Assembly (NCBI GenBank): GCA_937967285.1
Contig: CALBSU010000074.1
Location: forward strand, 1-12,678
Length of the DNA: 12,678 nt
DNA from: an uncultured Acidobacteriota bacterium
GTDB taxonomy: Bacteria; Acidobacteriota; Blastocatellia; RBC074
Reading direction: 5' to 3'
Below, one piece after another: positions 1 through 8,420 of this stretch (position 1 is its first letter; the number at the start of each line of letters is the position of its first letter). The translations under genes and the position numbers were made by a program. The notes beneath the pieces are model-generated. The model did not search any database. It had not been told where the DNA came from and saw nothing but the letters and a program-made list of their open reading frames with translations.

Positions 1-5
1 AATAC

Positions 6-1547
6 CTATTTCCTGATTATTCTGCCCTCGATTCGAGGCGTGACGTTGCCTGACCGCGCAATATATTCCGAGACTATCGAAGTATCGATCTGGGCGGATT
101 CTTCATTGATCAGGTATTTAGGTTCTCCGAACATCCGGTATCCGTCGCCGCCGTGAATCAGGTAAGAGGTTGCGGCGAGACTATATTTTGCCGCCTCGTT
201 GAGAGGTACGCCGTTGACGGTCACGCTGACGATCCTCGAACCGACGGGTCTGCCCGGGTCGTATTCGAAGACCAGCCCCGAGACCTGCGGGAAGCGTCCG
301 CTTTCGCGCAACTCGGCAACCTGGCTGACGCCGTTTTCGAGCGCGGCGCGGACGATCGCTCCGCTGACCTCGATCTTGACGACCGGATTCTCGAAGGGCA
401 GGATCGACATGACATCGCGTTTGGTCAGGCTGCCGGCCTGATAGGTGGTATTCGACCTGATCGAACCGCCGTTGAGGATGGCGATGTCGGCGCCGGTCTG
501 CTGCCTGAAGGCGTCGGCGATCAGGTTTCCGAGGGGTGTTTCGCGTGAGCGGCTGGCGAGCTGGCCGGCATCGAGGTCGACCGAGGAGCTGCCGATGGTC
601 TTGCCGAGTTCCTGGTCGAGCTGTTTTTCGAACTCACCGATCACCGAAGCGCTGTAAGGGTCATCCGGGATGGACGAATCGACGGGGATGGCGGAGGAAT
701 CGATACTCAGGATCTGACCCGTCGAGACGCGAATGGTCAGATCGATCCGGCCGAGGTGGCGCGCGTCCGAGCCCCACTTGAAGATCGGCGTCCGGCCGAC
801 AACGGAATGAATCATCTCGTGTTCGTGGCCGCCGAGGATGAGATCGACCTGACCGGTCGCGGCCAGTTCCTTGTCCTCCGGCAGATTGAGGTGCGTCAGG
901 GCGATGATCACCTGAGCGCCATCGCTGCGCATCTTCTTGATCAGTTTTTTTGCGGCCGCGATCGGGTCTACAAATCGTACGTCGGCACCGGGACTGGAGG
1001 TGACGGCCGTCTCGGGCGTCAGTAATCCCAGGATCCCCACTCTCACGCCGTCGATCGAACGGATGATATAGGGCGGCATGTCGTTGAAAGGCCGGTTCGT
1101 TGTCCGGTCGATGACATTCGATCCGAGCCAGACGAACTTCGAATCCCGCATTCTGTCGATCAGAACTTCATCGCCGAAATCGAATTCGTGATTGCCGAGA
1201 ACGGCGTAATCCAGCCCCGCGGCGTTCCAGGCGGCGATCATCTGCGAGCCCTTGAAGATGTTCGATGCCACCGATGGAGAGAGCGTGTCGCCGGCGAGCA
1301 TGAAGATGGTGTTCGGAGATTCAGCCTGAATCCGCTTTCGCAGCGTGGTCACCCTCGCCAGCCCCGCCGTCTTCCCTTTCTCGATCGGCGAGACCTGATA
1401 TACGTCGTTCAACTGCAGGAGGGTCAGACGGGCTACCCGTTCGCTCCATGTCGGATTCTGATCCCTGTTCTGCGCGGTGACGCCGACGGCGATCAATGAA
1501 ATCAGCAGAGCCGCTCGTGCCAGAGCGATAACTCGGGGGAATATCAT
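6..1547 (-). CDS. secreted 5'-nucleotidase / metallophosphatase (UshA-like family)
   Basis: This 513-residue protein has the two-domain layout of periplasmic UshA-type 5'-nucleotidases, which hydrolyse nucleotides or related phosphoesters outside the cytoplasm. A signal peptide is visible (basic start, hydrophobic residues about 7-24, likely cleavage near TAQ at 24-26). The N-terminal metallophosphatase domain shows LND at 46-48, AGD at 85-87, GNHEFDFG at 118-125, TH at 218-219 and GGHEH at 239-243. The C-terminal nucleotide-binding domain shows LGNLIADAF at 339-347, NGGSIR at 359-364 and GGDGY at 466-470. The usual DxH metal motif reads D48-V-Y50, so one metal-ligand His is Tyr; from memory, a known branch of the family has the same change. 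The ATG start has a strong AGAGGAG ribosome site (1554-1560) 6 nt upstream. The substrate cannot be told from sequence. It is the last of four minus-strand genes, and its terminator lies outside the window. Confidence 0.92.
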   Translation of the reverse strand: MIFPRVIALARAALLISLIAVGVTAQNRDQNPTWSERVARLTLLQLNDVYQVSPIEKGKTAGLARVTTLRKRIQAESPNTIFMLAGDTLSPSVASNIFKGSQMIAAWNAAGLDYAVLGNHEFDFGDEVLIDRMRDSKFVWLGSNVIDRTTNRPFNDMPPYIIRSIDGVRVGILGLLTPETAVTSSPGADVRFVDPIAAAKKLIKKMRSDGAQVIIALTHLNLPEDKELAATGQVDLILGGHEHEMIHSVVGRTPIFKWGSDARHLGRIDLTIRVSTGQILSIDSSAIPVDSSIPDDPYSASVIGEFEKQLDQELGKTIGSSSVDLDAGQLASRSRETPLGNLIADAFRQQTGADIAILNGGSIRSNTTYQAGSLTKRDVMSILPFENPVVKIEVSGAIVRAALENGVSQVAELRESGRFPQVSGLVFEYDPGRPVGSRIVSVTVNGVPLNEAAKYSLAATSYLIHGGDGYRMFGEPKYLINEESAQIDTSIVSEYIARSGNVTPRIEGRIIRK

Positions 1548-1553
1548 TCAGTA

Positions 1554-1560
1554 CTCCTCT
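1554..1560 (-). promoter_or_regulatory. ribosome binding site of the 5'-nucleotidase gene
   Basis: The minus strand reads AGAGGAG, then 6 nt, then ATG. This near-consensus Shine-Dalgarno fixes the start at 1547 and is the strongest in the left half of the window. Confidence 0.85.
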
Positions 1561-1672
1561 TTCTTACAGTCTGAATTCGAGATCTCGGCAGTCAGGAGGG
1601 TCATTCACAGGACACGCAGCGTCCTGTCGGGTTGATGATGCTGGAATGAGGGGTATCCGGCATTGACCTTTT

Positions 1673-1692
1673 GCATCCGCCGTATCGGATGC
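1673..1692 (-). other. hairpin just after the PDZ gene stop codon
   Basis: GCATCCG (1673-1679) pairs perfectly with CGGATGC (1686-1692) around a 6-nt loop, four bases past the PDZ gene stop codon. An overlapping alternative pairs CCGGCAT (1657-1663) with ATGCCGG (1689-1695). In the minus-strand direction the stem is followed by A residues rather than a U-tract, so it is not a standard intrinsic terminator. It could protect the 3' end or pause polymerase. The rest of 1548-1695 shows nothing further. Confidence 0.35.
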
Positions 1693-1695
1693 CGG

Positions 1696-2847
1696 TCATT
1701 GAGTTTCCATTGTCAGCCTGATCTTCTGCTCTCGTCGATCCCTGATGACGGTCAGCAGGAGTTCGGAATCGCGCCGGTCGTTCCTGTCGGCGTCGGCTTC
1801 TGTGACGCCCTGACGATCGACCAGCCGATACAGATCCGAAATCGATCTGATCCTGTCATCATTGACTGCGACGATGCAGTCCCCCGCCTTGATCCCTGCC
1901 TTTTCAGCCGTACCTCCGGCCCTCACTTCACTGACGAGCACTCCCGACCCGCCTGTGTTGAAGTATTGAGCCAGCTGTTCGTTGATCGGTACAACAGTCA
2001 ATCCGAGATAGAAACGGTTTGCACTGATGCTGTAGGTGGGGCGTTGGATACCAGCGGGTTCTTTGATCTTGCCTTGCTTAATCTGTTCTTCGACGTACGC
2101 GCGTCTCTCCTCGGACTGACTTCTGAGGAGCCGTTCTTCCTCTGACAGCCTGCGAGCCCCTTCGAGGTCTCCCTGCTGCCTGAGCGCTTCCGCTTCCCGT
2201 CGCCTGTCCTCTGCGGCGGCCAGCATCGCATCTGCTTCGGCATAAAGACGCTTTTTCTCGTCCTGAATCCCTGTCCGGCGCAGACCAAGTTCAACCTTGA
2301 CCGTCTGTTGAACGCCGTCTCTGCTGATCGTCAGCCTGACTTCGCTGCCCGGGCGGGTAGCGGAAATCATTCTATAGAGCTGGGCGCGGTTCTGAATCTG
2401 CCGGTCGTTCAAGGCCAGAATAACGTCGTTCTCTGCCAGACCGGCACGTGCGGCGGGACTCTCTTCCTCGACTTTGCCGATCACCGCGCCGCGGACCTCG
2501 ACGAGTTTCAGTTCCCGGGCCCTCTCTTCGGTCAGATCGCCCAGAAACACACCCAGATAACCGACTCCGCCCGGCTGTTGAGCCGCTGCGGCGGATTGAT
2601 TGATTTCTATATCATTAATTAATGATGGCGGGAGGAAGCGGAAAGCCGGCCCTCGGAGGGCCGGCTGCGACACGGGACTACGCTCTTTGGCGTTTATCGG
2701 GGCAAATGAGACCACCAGTGTGGCTATCGTCAGGGTAAGAACAAACACTTTTCGGGCATAAATCCCGATAAATCGAGCCTCACCGGACAAACGTACCGGT
2801 GCGGCCTTAAACCTGATATTTTCCGATAACCTTTTTTGATGCATCAT
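1696..2847 (-). CDS. secreted or membrane-anchored double-PDZ domain protein
   Basis: The 383-residue product has a hydrophobic segment at about 34-50, so it is probably exported or anchored by its N-terminus. Two PDZ domains follow. PDZ1 is about 95-187, with the carboxylate-loop-like GYLGVFLG at 96-103 and [13 protein letters not shown] at 136-148. PDZ2 is about 277-380, with YLGLTV at 280-285 and [13 protein letters not shown] at 318-330. Between them, residues 195-260 are highly charged (Glu/Arg/Gln/Lys) and look like a coiled coil. There is no protease domain, unlike HtrA/DegP or C-terminal processing peptidases, so a scaffold or peptide-binding adaptor role in the envelope is inferred. 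PDZ2 carries a polar insertion at about 344-361. The start is uncertain: tandem ATGs at 2847 and 2844 give an unusually long 33-residue region before the hydrophobic core, and the nearest GGAG lies 12 nt upstream. A downstream start would give a more normal signal peptide. Confidence 0.85.
   Translation of the reverse strand: MMHQKRLSENIRFKAAPVRLSGEARFIGIYARKVFVLTLTIATLVVSFAPINAKERSPVSQPALRGPAFRFLPPSLINDIEINQSAAAAQQPGGVGYLGVFLGDLTEERARELKLVEVRGAVIGKVEEESPAARAGLAENDVILALNDRQIQNRAQLYRMISATRPGSEVRLTISRDGVQQTVKVELGLRRTGIQDEKKRLYAEADAMLAAAEDRRREAEALRQQGDLEGARRLSEEERLLRSQSEERRAYVEEQIKQGKIKEPAGIQRPTYSISANRFYLGLTVVPINEQLAQYFNTGGSGVLVSEVRAGGTAEKAGIKAGDCIVAVNDDRIRSISDLYRLVDRQGVTEADADRNDRRDSELLLTVIRDRREQKIRLTMETQ
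2644..2666. repeat. 11-bp perfect inverted repeat inside the PDZ gene
   Basis: AGCCGGCCCTC (2644-2654) is the exact reverse complement of GAGGGCCGGCT (2656-2666), with one base between. It lies in codons for about residues 61-68, just after the hydrophobic export segment. As RNA it would fold into a roughly 10-bp GC-rich stem. Confidence 0.8.
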
Positions 2848-2902
2848 TTACAATGATGTCTCCGCGGGTGCGCACAGATCCGATGCCATTTATGCACACA
2901 GG

Positions 2903-2947
2903 GCGTGACACGCTTTGAACTCTTCAAAGTTCCATAATAATTTGAAG
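2903..2947. promoter_or_regulatory. palindrome cluster upstream of the PDZ gene (operator-like)
   Basis: Within 45 bp there are three related dyads. GCGTG-A-CACGC occupies 2903-2913. CTTTGAA (2913-2919) and TTCAAAG (2923-2929) flank 3 bases. CTTCAAA (2922-2928) and TTTGAAG (2941-2947) form a wider dyad. They lie 56-100 bp upstream of the PDZ gene start, where a promoter or operator would be expected. A TATTAT (-10-like, minus strand) lies between the last two arms, but no convincing -35 pairs with it. The function is inferred from position only. Nothing else was seen in 2848-2991, and no terminator for the phosphatase gene is visible there. Confidence 0.35.
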
Positions 2948-2991
2948 TTATTCATCTGATATTCACGGCCCGTCGGGGAGCGGGAATCGGA

Positions 2992-5169
2992 TTATACACC
3001 TTTTTTCCTGAATACCAGAAGGGTAAGGTCGTCTTCCTGTTCGGCGCCTGATGTCCAGTCTCGAACCGCCTGCAGGATGGCGTCCCTGATCTCGATGGCG
3101 GAGAGGTGGCGGTATTTCAGGATGACCTCGATGATGCGGTCTTCTCCGAACTCCTGGTTTCCAGGCCCCTGAGCCTCGACCAGTCCGTCGGTGAAGGCGG
3201 CGACGACATCACCGTCGCCAAGCTGAATGGCGGAGTCCGTAAAATCGAAGTCCGGAAAGAGTCCGAGCACCGTGCCGCCGTCTTCCAGCCTGACGGTCCG
3301 CTCGGCGTCGGTTCCGCCGGATCGAATCAGCAGCGGAGGATTGTGACCGGCATTTGTGTAACGCAGGGTCGAGGTCAGCGGATCGAATTCGGCGTAAAAG
3401 AGGGTGATGTAACTGGCATCGATCATCGAGACCGAGACCTGTTCGTTGACCCTCTGAACTATGCGCGAAACAGGATGCAGGTCGGCACGCTTTTCAGGAG
3501 CGCGGTCATCGGATCCGCCATCTTCCCGCTGAAGCGAGGCGGTCAATTCGAGCGCTTCATGAAACGCCTTGACCTGACTTCTGAGGCTGGCCTGCAGATT
3601 GGCCATCGTGAGGGCGGCTGAGACTCCCTTGCCGCAGACATCGGCGATCACAAGTCCGATCGTCCCGTCTCCAACGTCGATATAATCGTAATAATCGCCG
3701 CTCACCGAGCGGGCGGGAATGCAGAGGCCCGGCGCGATATCGAGCGTTTCGGAATCCGGTATCCGGCGCGGAAAGAGCTGCGACTGCACCTGAGATGCGA
3801 TTCTGACTTCCTGATCGAGCCGTTCCTTCTCGGCCGAGACCCTCAGCAGCTCCCTGATCGATCGCGTCATGCTGTTGAACGAGACGCTCAGCTCAGCGAC
3901 CTGATCGCTGCCCTTGATCGGGATCTCCCGGTCGAGGATCCCCGCCTCGACGCGCCTCGTGCCCTCGTAAAGCTCGTGCACCGTCCTTGTGATCGAGCGG
4001 GTCATGATGATGGCCGAAACGATCGCCAGCATCCCGAGAGCCAGGAAGAGTATGCCGAGGCCGACGATGACGATGAAGATCGTGTTTCCGATCGCGCTTC
4101 CGGACTTGAACTGCTGAATCCGCCACCAGATGTGGCCGGGCAGCAGAAAAGCCAGATCGATCAGCAGAACATCGCTCTCCATCTTCTTTCCGCTGGCCCA
4201 TTTGACTGTCTGCTTGTAGATCGGAAGGCTGCCGGCCGGCCAGGCCACTGGATCTGCGCCGGCGGTGAGGTCGCGAATCTCCGCTTCATCCAGTTGAGGC
4301 CCCGAGGGTGTCAGGATCAGCGGCCTCAGAGCCCGACTGGGGATAACATCGAGATCGGTCGAATTCCTCAGACGGCTGCAGAGGTCCTCGTCGAGCGGAT
4401 AGCTGAGCGAAAAGATGAGCGGCCGGGCGCCGTTCAGGCGGATGATATGCCGTGCCCTGATGATCCTCCGCCTCATCGGCGAATCCTCGACCACCAGACC
4501 GTGAAACTCGGGCGCGCCATCGAGCCACGTCGGCATTGCCGCTCCGATCGGATCCGGGAGACTCGCCGCCCGTCCGCCCTGCACCGAGATCGGACGCTGC
4601 GCCGGATCGGTCCCGTCCAGAACCGTCAACGTCAGCTTCGGAATAACAGGCTGCAGCGAATTCGCACGCTCCTGCAAACGCCGACGGATCGCATCCGTGT
4701 CCGCACCGCCGTCCCGCATCGTTGCGATTTCATGGCTGATCGAGAGCGCCGTCGCCCGCGATTGATCGAGATACCCGTCGAGCTGCCGCGAGACCAGGCT
4801 CGCGCTCGACTGCATGACAACCGTGTAGCCGATCAGCGCGATAAGCAGTATCACCAGCAGCATCGGCAGCGCGCCGATCAGCAGGTATGTGATGATCAGT
4901 CGCCTTCGCAGCCGCCAGAGCAGGCCTTCGGAGATGCGCCCGATCCCCTTGCCGATGAAATAGAAGAACGGGATCAGCCCGAGCACCGATCCGAAATCGA
5001 CCAGCAGCTTGAGCGCCCTGCTGCCGAAGATCGTCCCCTCGGCAGTAAAGACCCAGTTGATGAACCAGAGCGCAAGCCCGGCGGCCATGGCCCTGCCCAT
5101 CATCGTGATCGGCATCAGACTCCCGATCAACTCCGTCAGTATGTTTCCCCGACGATCTCCCTCAGGCAT
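2992..5169 (-). CDS. membrane SpoIIE/RsbU-type Ser/Thr phosphatase with HAMP domain
   Basis: The 725-residue protein is a PP2C-type phosphatase expected to dephosphorylate an anti-sigma-factor antagonist (STAS) protein in a partner-switching pathway, in response to a signal at the membrane. Membrane segments lie at about 24-41, 52-72, 90-117 and 361-391. A roughly 240-residue region (about 118-360) between the last two is the likely extracytoplasmic sensor; I recognise no family in it. A HAMP linker spans about 390-443, and a short helical stretch with [11 protein letters not shown] (457-467) leads into the phosphatase domain. Metal-site motifs are SGDYYD (490-495), ADVCGKG (509-515), AGHNPP (607-612), DGLVEA (661-666) and EDDLTLLV (712-719), so the active-site aspartates look intact. 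No anti-sigma, STAS or sigma gene lies nearby, so targets are unknown. The ATG at 5169 is preferred because GAGGG sits 5 nt before it; a TTG at 5181 would add four residues but has no ribosome site. Confidence 0.93.
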   Translation of the reverse strand: MPEGDRRGNILTELIGSLMPITMMGRAMAAGLALWFINWVFTAEGTIFGSRALKLLVDFGSVLGLIPFFYFIGKGIGRISEGLLWRLRRRLIITYLLIGALPMLLVILLIALIGYTVVMQSSASLVSRQLDGYLDQSRATALSISHEIATMRDGGADTDAIRRRLQERANSLQPVIPKLTLTVLDGTDPAQRPISVQGGRAASLPDPIGAAMPTWLDGAPEFHGLVVEDSPMRRRIIRARHIIRLNGARPLIFSLSYPLDEDLCSRLRNSTDLDVIPSRALRPLILTPSGPQLDEAEIRDLTAGADPVAWPAGSLPIYKQTVKWASGKKMESDVLLIDLAFLLPGHIWWRIQQFKSGSAIGNTIFIVIVGLGILFLALGMLAIVSAIIMTRSITRTVHELYEGTRRVEAGILDREIPIKGSDQVAELSVSFNSMTRSIRELLRVSAEKERLDQEVRIASQVQSQLFPRRIPDSETLDIAPGLCIPARSVSGDYYDYIDVGDGTIGLVIADVCGKGVSAALTMANLQASLRSQVKAFHEALELTASLQREDGGSDDRAPEKRADLHPVSRIVQRVNEQVSVSMIDASYITLFYAEFDPLTSTLRYTNAGHNPPLLIRSGGTDAERTVRLEDGGTVLGLFPDFDFTDSAIQLGDGDVVAAFTDGLVEAQGPGNQEFGEDRIIEVILKYRHLSAIEIRDAILQAVRDWTSGAEQEDDLTLLVFRKKGV

Positions 5170-5174
5170 CGGTT

Positions 5175-5179
5175 CCCTC
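5175..5179 (-). promoter_or_regulatory. ribosome binding site deciding the phosphatase start
   Basis: The minus strand reads GAGGG, 5 nt, ATG (5169). The alternative in-frame TTG at 5181 lies upstream of this site and has no Shine-Dalgarno of its own. The remaining gap 5182-5315 shows no clear promoter or terminator. Confidence 0.6.
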
Positions 5180-5315
5180 AAGCAGACAGCAGGCAGTTCT
5201 TTTCATTAAAATTCACTTTTCTTCGAGCCGTGATAGCGGATTCAGCATGTCCTCGTATCCATACTAATGCCTGACTACCAACTACTGCCATTACGTCTGC
5301 CGCCCGAACCGGGGT

Positions 5316-7139
<1,824 letters not shown>

Positions 7140-7147
7140 GCTCTTTT

Positions 7148-7153
7148 CCACCT
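7148..7153 (-). promoter_or_regulatory. ribosome binding site deciding the acyl-CoA ligase start
   Basis: The minus strand reads AGGTGG, 8 nt, ATG (7139). The site overlaps the alternative GTG codon at 7151, which favours initiation at 7139. Confidence 0.7.
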
Positions 7154-7258
7154 GCCTGTTGATTGTTGAGATTCAGAAACCGCCTGAGATATTCCACTTC
7201 CGGCTCAGCGAGCGATCCACGGGAATCAGGATCAGTGGGCCGGCTTCAATACCTGATG

Positions 7259-7287
7259 ATGATCATTCTTCCCGATGGATTTGTCAA
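7259..7287 (-). promoter_or_regulatory. candidate sigma70 promoter for the acyl-CoA ligase gene
   Basis: On the minus strand, TTGACA (7287-7282) is followed after 17 nt by GATCAT (7264-7259), which matches TATAAT at 4 of 6 positions. Transcription would start near 7252, giving a 5' leader of roughly 110 nt. The -35 is perfect and the -10 is mediocre. Confidence 0.45.
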
Positions 7288-7311
7288 TTTGACTCGCCCC
7301 GCTGCGCCATC

Positions 7312-7340
7312 CCGGGAGCCGCCGAAATGGCGGAACCCGG
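7312..7340. repeat. two-part hairpin dyad between the divergent promoters
   Basis: CCGGG (7312-7316) pairs with CCCGG (7336-7340), and CCGCC (7319-7323) pairs with GGCGG (7329-7333). They are separated by a symmetric 2x2 internal loop, with a 5-nt apical loop. It lies upstream of both predicted transcription starts, so any role would be at the DNA level, unless a longer transcript reads through. It has no T-tract. Confidence 0.45.
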
Positions 7341-7388
7341 CCCGCCGGACTGCCATTAATAATTCAGATCGGGATCGCACCGAAACGC

Positions 7389-7417
7389 TTGACAGCAAAG
7401 AGTGTTTTACGTATTCT
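7389..7417 (+). promoter_or_regulatory. sigma70-type promoter of the rplM-rpsI-rpsB cluster
   Basis: A perfect TTGACA (7389-7394), an ideal 17-bp spacer, and TATTCT (7412-7417, 4 of 6 matches to TATAAT). The start site would be near 7424, giving a leader of about 36 nt that holds the rplM ribosome site CGGAG (7446-7450). An inverted repeat (GCAAAGA 7395-7401 / TCTTTGC 7415-7421) overlaps the spacer and -10. Confidence 0.75.
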
Positions 7418-7459
7418 TTGCGTTCGCATTTTTTACGACATTTACCGGAGATTCAATCT

Positions 7460-7903
7460 ATGTCGACATACTATCCGAGTGGCAAGGGTCTGGAACAGCA
7501 TCGTCAGTGGCACGTCGTGGATGCGGCGGGGATGACGGTCGGACGGCTGGCCAGCGAAGTGGCCCAGATTCTGATGGGCAAGCGCAAGCCGACCTGGACG
7601 CCGTTCCTCGACCTCGGCGATCACGTGATCATCATCAACGCGGCGAAAGTCGTCCTCAAGGGCAACAAACTGGACGACAAGATGTATCGTCATCACACCG
7701 GCTGGCCGGGCGGGCTCAAAGAGGTCAACGCTCGCGACCTGCTGGCCAGGAACCCGGTCAAGCTGGTCGAGCTGTCGGTCAGGGGTATGCTCCCCAAGAC
7801 CAAGCTCGGTCGGGCCATGAGCAGCAAACTCAAGGTCTACGCCGGTGCCGAACATCCGCATGGCGCGCAGAAACCTGCTCCGCTCTCGCTGCAAGTCAAA
7901 TAA
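7460..7903 (+). CDS. rplM: 50S ribosomal protein L13
   Basis: The 147-residue L13 is an early-assembly protein of the large subunit that binds 23S rRNA. The family pattern is clear: [16 protein letters not shown] (17-32), then GDHVIIINA, the [10 protein letters not shown] loop, and the diagnostic [12 protein letters not shown] in the last third. Length is close to the usual 142-150. The ATG at 7460 has CGGAG 9 nt upstream and gives an N-terminus typical of the family; longer in-frame starts back to 7163 would add unrelated residues and begin upstream of the promoter. It is the first gene of the translation cluster, with rpsI 24 nt downstream, the pairing found in most bacteria. In E. coli L13 represses its own operon; the leader here is too short to judge that. 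Confidence 0.97.
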   Translation: MSTYYPSGKGLEQHRQWHVVDAAGMTVGRLASEVAQILMGKRKPTWTPFLDLGDHVIIINAAKVVLKGNKLDDKMYRHHTGWPGGLKEVNARDLLARNPVKLVELSVRGMLPKTKLGRAMSSKLKVYAGAEHPHGAQKPAPLSLQVK

Positions 7904-7927
7904 CCAACATCAGGAGCGATTCACAAC

Positions 7928-8320
7928 GTGGCTGGTATTCAGTATTACGGAACCGGACGACGCAAGAGCGCAACCGCTCGCGTCTACCTGCGCGAGGGGA
8001 ACGGAAACTTCAAAGTCAACCGGACCTCGATCGAATCATATTTCAAGAACGAGACGCTGCGGATGATCATCCGGCAGCCCCTGCAGCTGACCGACACGCT
8101 GAGCAAGTTCGACGTGCTGGTCAACGTGGTCGGCGGAGGCTCGGCCGGACAGGCCGGGGCGGTCCGGCACGGCATCGCGCGGGCACTGGTCGAGTTCAAC
8201 GGCGAACTGAGAAAGAAGCTCAAGAAGGCCGGTCTGCTGACCCGCGATCCGCGCGCCAAGGAGCGCAAGAAGTACGGTCAGAAGGGCGCGCGCAAGCGCT
8301 TCCAGTTCTCGAAACGCTAA
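7928..8320 (+). CDS. rpsI: 30S ribosomal protein S9
   Basis: The 130-residue S9 sits in the small-subunit head, and its C-terminal tail reaches the P-site tRNA. It begins [20 protein letters not shown], the family's N-terminal pattern, has the central [19 protein letters not shown] signature, and ends in the basic tail [17 protein letters not shown] with the near-invariant C-terminal SKR. Length equals the E. coli protein. The start is GTG, with AGGAG (7912-7916) 11 nt upstream. The short gap from rplM indicates co-transcription. No unusual features are seen. Confidence 0.97.
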   Translation: MAGIQYYGTGRRKSATARVYLREGNGNFKVNRTSIESYFKNETLRMIIRQPLQLTDTLSKFDVLVNVVGGGSAGQAGAVRHGIARALVEFNGELRKKLKKAGLLTRDPRAKERKKYGQKGARKRFQFSKR

Positions 8321-8325
8321 TTGCA

Positions 8326-8390
8326 TGCCGCACAGTCGGCAAATCCATTGCCGTCCCCTGACCTGGTTGTTCGACGAATCCGGGGACGGC
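8326..8390 (+). promoter_or_regulatory. rpsB leader with mutually exclusive hairpins (attenuator-like)
   Basis: Four segments in the rpsI-rpsB spacer can pair in alternative ways. TGCCG (8326-8330) pairs with CGGCA (8337-8341). CGGCAA (8337-8342) pairs with TTGCCG (8348-8353) around a 5-nt loop. GCCGTCCCC (8350-8358) pairs with GGGGACGGC (8382-8390) as a 9-bp stem. Each pairing overlaps the next, the logic of a 1:2, 2:3, 3:4 attenuator. No U-tract follows the last stem, and the rpsB ribosome site (8411-8415) lies 20 nt downstream outside the stems. Candidate ligands are S2 itself or ribosome position; this is inferred. Confidence 0.5.
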
Positions 8391-8410
8391 GAGTACATAA
8401 ACCATGAATT

Positions 8411-8415
8411 GGAGG
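8411..8415 (+). promoter_or_regulatory. ribosome binding site for the TTG start of rpsB
   Basis: GGAGG is followed by 5 nt and TTG (8421). This strong site supports a rare TTG start giving the family-typical N-terminus; the internal ATG at codon 6 has no well-placed site and would cut conserved residues. Confidence 0.8.
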
Positions 8416-8420
8416 TTTGA

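Larger units (their letters stand above)
7140..7459. other. divergent intergenic region between the ligase gene and rplM
   Basis: This 320-bp non-coding stretch contains a minus-strand promoter candidate (7259-7287), a hairpin dyad (7312-7340), and the plus-strand rplM promoter with an overlapping dyad (7389-7421). Plus-strand reading frames cross it in phase with rplM, but they have no ribosome site before 7460 and no resemblance to L13. No small RNA or extra gene was recognised. Confidence 0.7.

Noticed and set aside
2611..2626. Perfect 16-bp AT-rich palindrome ATCATTAATTAATGAT
   Set aside because: It lies inside the PDZ coding region. A perfect 16-bp palindrome has a fair chance of occurring once in a window this size, and nothing around it suggests a site.
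3976..5274. 432-codon open frame on the plus strand opposite the phosphatase gene
   Set aside because: Arg/Asp/Gln/Pro-rich translation typical of an antisense shadow; no domain is seen and the phosphatase gene is intact.
7163..7459. In-frame N-terminal extension of L13
   Set aside because: It starts upstream of the promoter, has no ribosome site and adds residues absent from L13.
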